This document shows, piece by piece, positions 36,179 through 44,702 of a DNA stretch of 64,000 bases. The translations under genes were made by a program, and so were the position numbers. Within the stretch, counting starts at the first letter, position 1. Every line of letters starts with the position of its first letter. Source of the stretch: Streptomyces sp. 135 (GTDB lineage Bacteria > Actinomycetota > Actinomycetes > Streptomycetales > Streptomycetaceae). The notes below the pieces were generated by a model. The model saw nothing but the letters and a program-made list of their open reading frames with translations. It was not told the DNA's origin and searched no databases. Location: the NCBI RefSeq assembly GCF_020026305.1, contig NZ_CP075691.1, positions 1-64,000 of the forward strand, given 5' to 3'.

Positions 36179-36865
36179 TCAGCTCAGGGGTGTGGCGCGG
36201 CGCGGCGGCGGGATTTTCGGCAGGAGCTCCCACAGCGGCCGCGACCCGGCCGCCCACACCGCGAGCAGCTGCCGGTCGACCAGGTGCATGTGCAGCTGCT
36301 GCGCCAGCGGCGCGCAGCGGGTGGAGAAGCGGCCGTTGGTGACGACCAGGACGATGTCTGCGCCGTAGAGCTGGCGGGCGGTGCCGTTGACCCGCTGCAG
36401 ATCGGGTGTTCCCACGGCTGAGCCCTGGGTGCCGTTTTGGCGGTGCTTGCATTGGATGACCCACTTGCGGCCCAGGGGGTCGGTGGCCAGGACGTCCGCG
36501 CCGTTGTCGCCGGCGCCGCCGATCTGGCGGGCGTCCCTGCAGCCGTCACGCTGCATGAGGTCGCGCACCGCGTACTCGAAGTCGCGGTGACCAAGGGCGT
36601 CCAGCTGCTGGAGCTGGTAGCGCAAGCCCTGTCGGCGGACGTTTTCCCATATCGCCCTCTGCCGCCGGTGATACAGCAGAGCTGCGCCTGTTCCGGTGCC
36701 TGCCAGTACCAGCAGGAGCAGCACCCACCAGTGCGCGAGCAGCCATGTCACCACGATGTACACCACTGCCGCTGCCGCCAGGAGCAGCAGGAGCTGGGTC
36801 TGCTGTCGCTGCTGGCGTTTGGTCTGCCGCCCTCGGCGGCGTCGTGCCGGTGCGGGCCGCGTCAC
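36179..36865 (-). CDS. Membrane-anchored Mrr-type restriction endonuclease
   Basis: A GTG at 36865 overlaps the stop of the upstream gene (GTGA). The ~228-residue product has a basic Gln-rich start (RQTKRQQRQQTQ), two adjacent membrane helices (LLLLLAAAAVVYIVVTWLLA and VLLLLVLAGTGTGAALLY), then the Mrr_cat domain: LGHRDFEYAVRDLMQRDG, AGDNGADVLATDPLG and WVIQCKHRQNGTQGSAVG. The D...QxK core of the PD-(D/E)xK fold is intact. Such membrane-anchored Mrr proteins occur on actinobacterial plasmids; a role against incoming DNA or in element maintenance is inference. Confidence 0.8.
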   Translation of the reverse strand: MTRPAPARRRRGRQTKRQQRQQTQLLLLLAAAAVVYIVVTWLLAHWWVLLLLVLAGTGTGAALLYHRRQRAIWENVRRQGLRYQLQQLDALGHRDFEYAVRDLMQRDGCRDARQIGGAGDNGADVLATDPLGRKWVIQCKHRQNGTQGSAVGTPDLQRVNGTARQLYGADIVLVVTNGRFSTRCAPLAQQLHMHLVDRQLLAVWAAGSRPLWELLPKIPPPRRATPLS

Positions 36866-37158
36866 CGTGCACTGTCCTTGGGTGAGAAGCGGATCGGGTA
36901 GGAGACCGTCGGTTTCGGCTTGGGCGGCTTCTTCCATCCGGGAAAGTGCACCGGGTAGACGGCCGTGGAGTGGGGCCGCGGCTTACCATCCCGTTGCGAG
37001 CCCGAGCCCGAACTCTTGCCCGTCGTGTTCCCGGCCCCGATCACGACCACGGCGACCACTGCCAGGATCGCCATCTCACGACGGCCTCCAGCAGCCCACC
37101 GCGAGTGCCCGCTGACCTTCGTGCCGTCCTTACGCCTGTACTCATTCACCCAGGGCAC
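36862..37158 (-). CDS. Small membrane protein coupled to the Mrr-type nuclease
   Basis: The 98-residue product starts MPWVNEYRRKDGTKVSGHSR, has one helix (MAILAVVAVVVIGAG) and a Pro-rich tail (PGWKKPPKPKPTVSYPIRF). The N-terminal Y-x-R-K-DGTxVxGHxR motif recurs in small proteins of Streptomyces plasmids. The overlap with the nuclease start implies coupled expression. Function unknown. Confidence 0.6.
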   Translation of the reverse strand: MPWVNEYRRKDGTKVSGHSRWAAGGRREMAILAVVAVVVIGAGNTTGKSSGSGSQRDGKPRPHSTAVYPVHFPGWKKPPKPKPTVSYPIRFSPKDSAR

Positions 37159-37457
37159 GCAGCCCTCCCTCCCCTACGGCTTCCCCGCCTCAAGAGCCAT
37201 GCTGACAGCCGCCACTGACAACCGGTCAGCTCAAGTGCCGTGAGCTGGGAGTTCGGGCTTCGTTAGTTCACGCAGTCGTCTGCGTCCTGGCCTGAGCGCC
37301 CTTCGGGCGTTCCTCTTCGGCAAGCATCCGGCCGCATGACAGAGTGTTCACCGTCGTCCGCAGTAGCTGCTCCCGATGAGCGGTGAACCCGCGCGGACGG
37401 CGCTCCGCAGTACCCGGGTGCTACAGCGCTCTGGGGAAACAAACGGAAAAACCCGCC

Positions 37458-38258
37458 GTGGCAGAAGTCCGCGTGCAATTCGCCCAGAAGGGCGGGGTCG
37501 GCAAGACCCTCATCGGTATGAATCTCGCTGCCATAAACGCCCAGGCGTATGGCCGTGACGAGAACGGGGACGCTCAGGTGGCGGTGGCTGTCTGGGACCC
37601 GCAGTCGGATGCCCTGTGGTGGGCAAACCGGATGGCCGACCAGCCTTTCGACGTCATCAACATCGCGCACGACATGGACGCGATCAATGACCTCAAGGAC
37701 TGGCCGTACCGGTACGTGTACGTCGACACGCCCGGCTTCATCCCGCTGAAGCCGGAACAGGTGGAGGCTGGCATGGACCCGCTGTCGGAGGAACCGCTGG
37801 GCGACATGCTCCGGGCGATCCTGGACCAAGCCACGCATGTCGTGGTGCCGATGATCACGGAGCCGCAATCGTTCAATGCCACCTGGCGAACGATCGAGCT
37901 CGTTCTGAAGCCGTACGGCAAGGACTACACGGTCGTCATCAACAACTGGCCGCCTCAGGAGGGTGAGGTCTATGTCGATGACACCCGTAGCTTCTGCGCG
38001 GACAACGGATGGCCGGTCGCCAAGACCGTGATCCGGCGCTACCGCGTGCACACCAACGCATCGGCCAATGGGCAGGTCTGCACGCAGTACAGGACCAACC
38101 AGGTGGCTTTGCAGGCCCGCTCGGACTTCATGGCTTTGGCCAATGAGCTGTCGCTCCACAGCACGGACCGGCTCCAGGACGGGCTGGCGAAGCTGCGCGC
38201 TCAACTGGCGGCGAAGACCCCGAGGCAGAAGGCGTCGAAGAACGAGGTGACGGCGTAA
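37458..38258 (+). CDS. parA: ParA-type partition ATPase
   Basis: GTG at 37458 follows GGAAAAA. The 266-residue product opens VAEVRVQFAQKGGVGKTLIG, a deviant Walker A (KGGVGKT). The second motif is AVAVWDPQSDALWWANRM, the Walker B-like region is YRYVYVDTPGFIPLKPEQV, and VVPMITEPQSFNATWRTIEL follows. No N-terminal HTH is present, so it is a small plasmid-type ParA. It should segregate or position the element with the downstream ParB-like protein, whose start overlaps its stop (TAATG). Confidence 0.85.
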   Translation: MAEVRVQFAQKGGVGKTLIGMNLAAINAQAYGRDENGDAQVAVAVWDPQSDALWWANRMADQPFDVINIAHDMDAINDLKDWPYRYVYVDTPGFIPLKPEQVEAGMDPLSEEPLGDMLRAILDQATHVVVPMITEPQSFNATWRTIELVLKPYGKDYTVVINNWPPQEGEVYVDDTRSFCADNGWPVAKTVIRRYRVHTNASANGQVCTQYRTNQVALQARSDFMALANELSLHSTDRLQDGLAKLRAQLAAKTPRQKASKNEVTA

Positions 38259-39067
38259 TGGCACTGAAGGTTGGCGCCCAGGACGTCGGGAACCGCAGCA
38301 CCGCGCAGGGGACTTCGAAGCAGCCGGGGAAGGCGTCGACGGCCCCCGCGCCGGACAAGCTCCTCTTCCAGCTCCCTCAGCAGATCCGCACGACTCTCGA
38401 TGCAGAGCTGCCGGATGACACCGCTGAGCCGGCCGCCATCATTGAGGCGTGCGAGCTGCGCATCGACGCGGCCCTCACGGTCCAGAAGGCCATCGAGCAC
38501 TACGGCAACGAGACGCTCTTCCGGTACGCCGGTCCGGCCGTGCGTCTGACGTACCGAACCAAGTCCTGGCAGCACAAAGTGGACCCGTCCACGGGCAAGC
38601 CGTTCCGCGGATTCAACCCCTGGTGCCGAGCGGCTGGTATCTCCAAGAGCGAGTCGTACCGGATGGTGAATGAGGAGCCGGTCGCAGACGCCCTGCGTTC
38701 GCTCAATCCGGGGCAGCTGAGCACGAAGCAGGTCGACGTGCTCGCCCCTGTGCTGCGGCAGCACGATGCTGCGCGGTGCCGCCGGGTGTGGGAGGTGGCG
38801 GTGAAGATGGGCTCTACCGACCACAAGACGCTGGTGAAGGCGCGGGACTCACTGGCCCTGGCCATCGCGGAGGAGCAGGGCGAGGACGGCCGCGAGCCCA
38901 GTGCCGGCGGTGAACGCGTTCCCGTGGTCCGCTTCCAGGCGGGCCGCTACGACCGTGATTCGGTGCGGACAGCGGTGCGCTCGGATCCGGAGCTCGCCCG
39001 CATCCTCGCTCGCGACATCTTGGAGGAGCTGAAGCAGTTGGAGGGTTCGGATAGCGCTGGCGGCTGA
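38258..39067 (+). CDS. ParB-like partition protein
   Basis: The 269-residue product is translationally coupled to ParA. The central region, FRGFNPWCRAAGISKSESYR then MVNEEPVADALRSLNPGQLS, looks like a helix-turn-helix; a basic N-terminus (KQPGKASTAPAPDK) and a C-terminal helical segment (DPELARILARDILEELKQLE) could serve ParA contact and dimerisation. It lacks the classical ParB GERR motif, so it is a diverged centromere-binding protein. Three identical palindromes lie 27 bp downstream and are its likely targets. Confidence 0.65.
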   Translation: MALKVGAQDVGNRSTAQGTSKQPGKASTAPAPDKLLFQLPQQIRTTLDAELPDDTAEPAAIIEACELRIDAALTVQKAIEHYGNETLFRYAGPAVRLTYRTKSWQHKVDPSTGKPFRGFNPWCRAAGISKSESYRMVNEEPVADALRSLNPGQLSTKQVDVLAPVLRQHDAARCRRVWEVAVKMGSTDHKTLVKARDSLALAIAEEQGEDGREPSAGGERVPVVRFQAGRYDRDSVRTAVRSDPELARILARDILEELKQLEGSDSAGG

Positions 39068-39093
39068 CCTCGCCGCAGCGGATCTCGTCCGGA

Positions 39094-39178
39094 AGTGTCC
39101 CGCGCGGGACACTACCGGGAGGACCCAGTGTCCCGCGCGGGACACTTCCGGGGGCGGCCAGATGTCCCGCGCGGGACA
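39094..39178. promoter_or_regulatory. Three-palindrome parS-like centromere
   Basis: The 16-bp palindrome TGTCCCGCGCGGGACA occurs three times, centred near 39103, 39136 and 39170. The first two extend to a perfect 20-bp AGTGTCCCGCGCGGGACACT. Centre spacing is 33 and 34 bp, close to three helical turns, so bound protein would sit on one face of the DNA. The array directly follows the parB-like gene. Confidence 0.8.
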
Positions 39179-39202
39179 CTTCACTGCCCTCCAAAAACAG
39201 AA

Positions 39203-39250
39203 AAGCGGCCTCTGCCGCCCGTATCGGGGTCCGGGCGGCAGAGGCCGCTT
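39203..39250. terminator. Strong bidirectional terminator
   Basis: An 18-bp arm (39203-39220, starting AAGCGGCCTCTG) is perfectly inverted at 39233-39250 around a 12-nt loop. It lies between the convergent parB-like and FtsK-like genes, preceded by an A-rich run that would act as a U-tract on the minus strand. Confidence 0.85.
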
Positions 39251-39275
39251 CACGTGCTCAGGTAGAGGTTTGGGT

Positions 39276-41524
39276 TCAGGCGGCGTCTTCCTCACCGGTG
39301 AGCGCGGACGGATCGGCGCCCAGGGCGTACCGGCCACGCTGTTCCTTGCCGTTGAGGACCTCGAGGTGGATCTCGCCCTTGCGCTTGAGGGCGGACAAGG
39401 TGTTGGCGAGGGTGGATTCTTCGATGTCGAGCAGGGGCGCGAAGTCGGCCTTGTCGACGTAGTCGTAGTCGCCGCCGAGGTCCCGGATCGCTTCGAGGAT
39501 CTTCTCTGCGGCGGTCTTGGCCTTGGGGGTCTTGGGGATGTCGACGCCGGAGAACGTTTTGGGTGCGGTGCTCTCGCCGTCGGTGTTGATCGGGTGGCGG
39601 CGATTTCGTGCCGGTGCTCCCAGTCGGGCCAGTCCGCGGGGTAAGCGATCCGGTCGTGGTCGACGTAGGGGGCGGCGGATTCGAGGATGAAGGTGCGCAT
39701 CATCTCCGCGACGCCGCCGGGGCCGAGGGTGTAGCCCAGGCCGAAGGTGGAGCGCGGGTCCTGCAGCACGGTGTCTTCGGTGAAGACGAGCGGTTCCTCC
39801 ACGTTCCAGGTCGCGGGGATCTGTCCGGGGTCGATGCCCTCGAAGCCGGTAGAGGCCAGGCTGGACTGGTCGGAGTCGGTGCGCAGCAGCACCAATGAGC
39901 CGCCCTGGATGAGGTTGGTGCGCAGCGGTGTGGAGCCGCCCAGCTTCTCGGCGTTGATGGCCTGGTTGACGATGCCGAGGGGGATGCCCAGGGAGCGGGA
40001 CTTGGCTCCCATGGCCTCCAGGATGATTTTGGCTTCCCGCTTCTCGTCGTCGCCGAGCTCGGTGAGCGGCACGTGCGCCTCGTCCAGGAGCATGCGCACC
40101 CACGGGCGGTCGGGGGTGGCGATGAAGTTCTTCATGCCGAGCCGTCCGGACTCGGCGATGCGCCACTTCATCAGGGCGTATCCAACGCGCAGCGCTCCCA
40201 TGCAGCCTTCTTCGCCCAGGCCTGAGTAGGCGGCCATCGAGACGATGTCGGGGTTGGAGGAGCCCTTGGGGTCGCCGTAGATGATGGCGTGGCCGTTGGC
40301 GTGGTCGGCGAGCGCGATGATCTGGCACAGGCCGCCCTTGCCGGATCCGGTGACGCCGGCGATGAAGATGTGCCGGGCGCCCAGAATCGGGTCGGTGAAC
40401 TGCAGGCGGGCGGGGCGTCCGCTGACGTGGCGTCCGATCTGGACGTAGCCGCCCTTGGAGGCCTTCAGGACGTCGATGCCGGGGAAGGGGACGCCGTCCT
40501 CCAGCGGGTTGTGCTGCATGATGCGGATCTTGCCGCGTCGCGGGTCGCCGGGGACGCGGGTGTAGGCGCACAGCAGTGTGGTGGTGCGCAGGGCCCCGGC
40601 GAGGTCTTCGCGGTCGGGGACGGGCAGGCGGGCGGTGTCGTCGTCGGCGACGACGTAGGCGACTTCGCCGCCGGTCATCGGGTCCGGCTGGACTTCCTCG
40701 AGGTGGCTGCCCTTCATGACGCGGGGGGCGACCCACTTGGCCCAGGCGCCTTCCAGCGTGCTGGTGTCGAGGTCGGCGGGGGCGACCAGGTTGACGGTGA
40801 TGCGCCGCTGTCCCGCGTGGGCTCCCTCGGCGAAGCGGATCCAGGCGGGGTCGACGCGGTATACGGAGGAGACGGTCTCCTTGGTGACGTTGACCGCGAT
40901 GCCGGCGGGCGCGGTGATGGTGCCTGTCCACTGCTTGGGGCGCACCACGAGGTCGCTGAGGACCTGGCCCTTGTTGGTGCCGTTCTCCGGGTGGGAGATC
41001 GTCTTCGCCCAGGCCTGCATGATGAGCTGCCACTGGGTCGGCGGCAGCGTCGGCGCGTGCGCCGGCCGCGCCGGGAGATGGTGGGCGGTGTGCTTGCGGG
41101 CCAGGACCTTGCGGAGCTTGTAGGGGACCAGGGCAACCGCGGCCCACCAGCCCAGCGACACGATGCCCGGCACCGAGGGCAGCGTCAGCACCCCGGCCAT
41201 CAGCGCGTCCGCGCCCTGGCCGCCGAGGAGTGTGCCGATGCCCAGCGCCATGCCGGTGGTGAGGGTGGAGATGCCCAGGCTCGTGCGGTGCGCGGCCAGG
41301 ATGTCGGCACCGGGCAGCTCCTGGGCGAGCTGGGCGGGGATGCGGTTCATGTAGTTGGCGCCGGTCAGGGTGGCTGCGCCGAGGTAGGCGGCCGAGGCGG
41401 TGAAGGCGGCCCCGCCGTCCAGCCACGGGGCCAGGACGCCGGTGGCGACAGGGGCGAGGGACGCGGCGATCGCGACGGCACGCTCGGTCGAGGCGGGGCG
41501 CGCCGTGGTCGTGGTGGTGGACAC
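39276..41524 (-). pseudogene. FtsK/TraB-like DNA translocase with a 3' frameshift
   Basis: GTG at 41524 follows AAGGAG. N-terminal hydrophobic segments (VATGVLAPWLDGGAAFTAS, GIVSLGWWAAVALVPYKL) precede the motor: Walker A IFIAGVTGSGKGGLCQIIAL, DPKGSSNPDIV, and Walker B WVRMLLDEAHVPLTELG. The Walker A Lys is followed by Gly instead of Ser/Thr. Near 39598 the frame shifts; the next frame carries the C-terminal winged helix (KILEAIRDLGGDYDYVDKAD, ALKRKGEIHLEVLNGKEQRG) ending at 39276. Without the shift the protein would be about 749 residues. Streptomyces TraB-like translocases move double-stranded DNA between mycelia; the winged helix recognises the transfer locus, so its loss should impair transfer. 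Confidence 0.75.
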
Positions 41525-41614
41525 AAGGACTCCTTACACGGGGTGGGGTGAGAGGGAAGGGGCGGGCCCGGGGGTAGATCCGGGCCCGCCCCTGGGCGGT
41601 GCTGCGGGGTGGGG

Positions 41615-41995
41615 CTACTCCTGGGTGAGCCAGTCGGCGTGGATGTCGTACTTGCCGATCAGGTTCGAGCGGTCCATGGCCTCCTGCAGGCCGCCGTAGG
41701 AGGTCTTGGCCTGGTCGGCGGCGGCTCGGGCCTGCTTGGCGGTGTCATCGGCGGCGGAGGCGAATTCGCTGGCGCCCTCGGACACACCGGCCGTGATCTT
41801 CATCAGGTCGCGGGTCTCGCCGATGGTCTCCGGGTCGACGGACTTGCCCGCGATCTGGTCGGCGAGGCGGCCGGTGTCCTTGGCGTCATCGTCGATGATC
41901 TTTGCTTGGGAGCGGATCTGTTCCGCGCTCTTGCCCAGGCTCTTCTCGTACGCCAGTACCTGGGCGCGGAGCTGCTTGTACGTCAGGTCGGACAT
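41615..41995 (-). CDS. Coiled-coil transfer-region protein
   Basis: ATG at 41995 follows GGAGG. The 126-residue product is almost entirely alpha-helical: YKQLRAQVLAYEKSLGKSAE, ETRDLMKITAGVSEGASEFA and DDTAKQARAAADQAKTSYGG. The size and long helical hairpin resemble WXG100-type or transfer accessory proteins, but no WxG is seen. It lies in a minus-strand block with the FtsK-like gene and the next coiled-coil gene, so a role in transfer is likely. Confidence 0.65.
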   Translation of the reverse strand: MSDLTYKQLRAQVLAYEKSLGKSAEQIRSQAKIIDDDAKDTGRLADQIAGKSVDPETIGETRDLMKITAGVSEGASEFASAADDTAKQARAAADQAKTSYGGLQEAMDRSNLIGKYDIHADWLTQE

Positions 41996-42007
41996 GGCTG
42001 ATGCCTC

Positions 42008-42532
42008 CTAGGCGGCCTGGTGTATCCGGCGTCGCGGAAGAACCGATGCCTGCAGCGGCGCGGGTTCGATGGGCCAGCTCTCGGCCTTGCCCGCCTGGAT
42101 CTTGGCTTTCTCGGCGAGCTTGGTGAGGTGGCTGACGAGCTTCTCGCCGCCCTTGACGCCCTTGGCGTCCTCCAGGAGCTGCTCGATCTCCTGGGCCTGC
42201 TGCTCGGCGCCGGCCTGCAGCGCCTTGGTGGCTTCGGCGACCTTCGCCATGGCTTCGGACTTGGCCTCCAGGCGCCGCTGGAAGCCTTTGTAGGTGCGCA
42301 CCTCCTTGCGGTTCATGCTCGTGCCGTCCCCGAGCGTCAGCTGCGAGGCGTCGATCTTGGCGACCTCGAGGGGTGTCGCATCGGCCATGTCCTGCTCCTT
42401 GTCGTCGGCCTGAGACTTCTTGTGCTTGTTGTGCGCGGCGTCCAGGCGCTGCTCGTCCTTCTTGCGGACCGCTTCCTGGTCGGCCCAGCCGTCCTTGACC
42501 CCGCGCCCGTAGGCCTTGACGTGGCCGTACAC
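42008..42532 (-). CDS. Coiled-coil plasmid protein, 5' end probably lost
   Basis: The frame from a GTG at 42532 (VYGHVKAYGRGVKDGWADQE) encodes 174 residues, highly charged and helical (FQRRLEAKSEAMAKVAEATK, QAQEIEQLLEDAKGVKGGEK). The same frame is coding further upstream to about 42640 (PYKGQEHKPLLGADGKPYDT, then RQSRETGHGDGVRANR), so the native start has been replaced by the joint with the pentapeptide-type fragment. The stop is 12 bp before the next transfer gene. Confidence 0.6.
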   Translation of the reverse strand: MYGHVKAYGRGVKDGWADQEAVRKKDEQRLDAAHNKHKKSQADDKEQDMADATPLEVAKIDASQLTLGDGTSMNRKEVRTYKGFQRRLEAKSEAMAKVAEATKALQAGAEQQAQEIEQLLEDAKGVKGGEKLVSHLTKLAEKAKIQAGKAESWPIEPAPLQASVLPRRRIHQAA

Positions 42533-42645
42533 GCGGTTGGCGCGGACGCCGTCGCCGTGGCCGGTCTCGCGCGACTGGCGGGTGTCGTAGGGCTTGCCGT
42601 CGGCGCCGAGGAGGGGCTTGTGCTCCTGCCCCTTGTAGGGGGCCC

Positions 42646-42951
42646 TTGAAACGCATTGCTCTTTGTGGAGCGGCGCTCCTCGCGGTGGTTGGCTTCGCAG
42701 CCCTGCTGTGGCAGGGCCCTTGGTGGTTCGACGGAGGCCATTTGCGGCACACCCGGCTCCAGCCTGCGGACGGCGTCATCGTTACGGGTTTCCGCACAAT
42801 GCTGGTCGCGTTGCTCGCGGGCGCCATCGCCAGCCTCGGCCTGTACTACACCCACCGGAGTCACCGCCTTGCCCGGCGGCAGTTCGAGCACACTCAAGAA
42901 CAGTTCCGTCTGGCGCAGGAACAGTTCGTGCATGCCGAGGCTCAGTGGTGA
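42646..42951 (+). pseudogene. N-terminal membrane part of a pentapeptide-repeat-type protein
   Basis: The 101-residue frame has two membrane helices (ALCGAALLAVVGFAALLW and FRTMLVALLAGAIASLGLYY) joined by PWWFDGGHLRHTRLQPADGV, then HRSHRLARRQFEHTQEQFRL. This matches the N-terminal anchor of Streptomyces pentapeptide-repeat membrane proteins (PWWxDGxHL...LxPADGVVITGFRTxLVALGAG...TxxxxxLxxxGQVTxRYT). The repeat domain is missing: the frame stops at 42951. Confidence 0.5.
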
Positions 42952-43074
42952 AAAACCCCTCCCCGCAACAGCCTCCGGAGCGGAAACACGATCGTTGTTC
43001 TGAGAAGCAGGCGTGCTCGTGGATGCCGGCTGTGCCGTAGGCGCGGGCGCAGGTCCCGAGGAAGAGCTTCCGGC

Positions 43075-43242
43075 GTTCGAAGTGGCCAGACTGGGCCACC
43101 GACCGCTACACCGCGGTGCTGGAGGAAGTCATCCACGCCGAGGCCGACGGCAAGAAGCCTCCGCAGGTGGCCGCGGAGAGGCGTATCTGGGTGTGGCCTG
43201 ATGCTGCCGCTTTGCCCCTTGAAGGTCTCTCCAACCTTCGAT
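43075..43242 (+). other. Possible Ku C-terminal fragment
   Basis: An open segment reads KSFRRSKWPDWATDRYTAVL then EEVIHAEADGKKPPQVAAER. RY-x-x-x-(L/V)-x-x-(L/V)-I-x-A-(K/E)-x-x-G-K-x-P resembles the C-terminal extension of bacterial Ku, and a truncated Ku N-terminus lies at 49426. Similarity is short and could be chance. Confidence 0.25.
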
Positions 43243-43494
43243 GAGCCAGCCGCACAGATTTAAACAATTGGGTGCACAACTATGGCGTTACCGCAGGTCA
43301 CCAAGCAGCAAGAGGCCATTTCACGACCCTCCGTTCCAAGTGGGAGTTAGCGTTCCGATCACGCCGGTTCCAGTTGCACTGCACCGGGAGCCCCCTTGGT
43401 CTGGACTTCTTGACGCAAATAGCACTGTCCGTTTTGCGACGTTTCATAGTGTTAGTAGCGGTCTCGTGCCCGCCGGGGTGCGCCCTGGTTGCCT
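43243..43494. other. Lower-GC leader of the 43.5-45.3 kb operon
   Basis: This stretch has clearly lower GC than its surroundings and no convincing gene. It probably contains the promoter of the following three-gene operon; TTGACG at about 43408 is a candidate -35 but no well-spaced -10 is obvious. Confidence 0.35.
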
Positions 43495-44235
43495 ATGGTT
43501 ACGGGCAGCAGTCGTTCGCTGCCTATCTACGTCTATAGGGGCGACATCAGCGACTTCGGCCCGCCCCCGACCAGGCTGGTCGGCACCCTGATGGCTCTGC
43601 CGCAGAAATTCTCTTCGTGCGATCCTCAGAGACGACCCATCCGGCCGTTCGCCAAGCCCAACCCGGCGGGCAACATCAGTCTCGGTGACGTCGCCGGCTG
43701 GGGCGGGGACCTGATGACGTTGTACGGCGAATGGCGGCGGGACCACGACTCCTACGCCTCCGGTGCCACCTACGTCAATGAGAAGATGGGAAAGATCGGT
43801 GTGGCCTCCACCTTCGGGTTCACCGACCTCGTCGAAGACGCCGACGGATACCTCATCGCCGAAGCCTTACGTGACGGTAAGACCATCGTCGAGGCGGTCC
43901 GCGATCACTACCGGGGCAGCGGCGGTCTCACCCGGTTCAGGGACTACCTGCACCAACGGTTCGGTGGCACCAAAAGTGAAGCAGCCGCTCAGGGGAAGAA
44001 GATCCTCACGGACATGTCCCTTAGTACGGACGGGACAATCCTGCAGAGCGGCCGCGCAGCCCTGATCCAAAAGTTCGGCGGAATACCCACCCTGATGCCC
44101 CACCTCCTCCCTGACGACCAGCTCAACGCGTGGTGCAACGCGTTCGGCAACAACCTCATGCAGCACGCCAACACGGAAACACTCCGGCGATCTCAGTACC
44201 AGGCCAATCAGCGACGCCTCCTTGGACCGAAGTAG
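43495..44235 (+). CDS. Unknown protein, first gene of a three-gene operon
   Basis: ATG at 43495 gives 246 residues. After an N-terminal ~60-residue tail rich in Pro and Arg, a compact domain follows: NISLGDVAGWGGDLMTLYGE, VASTFGFTDLVEDADGYLIA and HYRGSGGLTRFRDYLHQRFG. The Gly/Asp-rich start (GDVAGWGGDL) is reminiscent of secreted effector or amidase-like domains, but I cannot place it in a family. There is no signal peptide. The next gene begins 11 bp downstream. Confidence 0.6.
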   Translation: MVTGSSRSLPIYVYRGDISDFGPPPTRLVGTLMALPQKFSSCDPQRRPIRPFAKPNPAGNISLGDVAGWGGDLMTLYGEWRRDHDSYASGATYVNEKMGKIGVASTFGFTDLVEDADGYLIAEALRDGKTIVEAVRDHYRGSGGLTRFRDYLHQRFGGTKSEAAAQGKKILTDMSLSTDGTILQSGRAALIQKFGGIPTLMPHLLPDDQLNAWCNAFGNNLMQHANTETLRRSQYQANQRRLLGPK

Positions 44236-44246
44236 CGTCAGGACGC

Positions 44247-44702
44247 ATGGAACTCTTCGCACTCTTCGGCCCGCCCGCGATCACCCTCCTGCTGTTCATC
44301 ATCGCAGCGTTCCCATACGCACTGTGGGTGACCAGGAGGAAGCCCACACGGTCGGCTCGCCTGGCTGCCGTCGGAAGTGCATTAGCTCTCGCCGCTTACG
44401 GTGCCGGGACCTTCTACGGTCTCGCCTATACGCACCCACTCGACCTCTGTGCAACGAAGACCGCCAGTGGCGACTACGTGGACGTTGGGCGGGACTACAC
44501 CTTGACGTCAGCGACCATCCACCACTTCCCCCCTTCCGTTACCTGCCATTGGAGCAGCGGACACAGCACCAACGATGTGTCGTTCTGGACCACGCCCCTG
44601 CTTTATATGGGGCTGGCCTGTGCCACCGTCTGCTTCGCCCTGTTACTCATCAACCGCTCTCAGCGCAGAAGGGCCCCCCATGACAATGAGCTTGACGCGT
44701 AG
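44247..44702 (+). CDS. Three-helix membrane protein
   Basis: ATG at 44247 follows AGGA. The 151-residue product has membrane helices ITLLLFIIAAFPYALWV, LAAVGSALALAAYGAGTF and LLYMGLACATVCFALLLI, with an extracellular loop containing two Cys (LDLCATKTASGDYVD and PSVTCHWSSG) that may form a disulfide. It overlaps the next start by 23 bp. Family unknown. Confidence 0.65.
   Translation: MELFALFGPPAITLLLFIIAAFPYALWVTRRKPTRSARLAAVGSALALAAYGAGTFYGLAYTHPLDLCATKTASGDYVDVGRDYTLTSATIHHFPPSVTCHWSSGHSTNDVSFWTTPLLYMGLACATVCFALLLINRSQRRRAPHDNELDA

Noticed and set aside
38849..39275. Extension of the FtsK-like frame through the terminator and parS array
   Set aside because: After the frameshift the frame is Arg/Pro/Ser-rich, runs antisense to the parB-like gene and crosses a strong terminator; the real C-terminus is in the next frame, ending at 39276.
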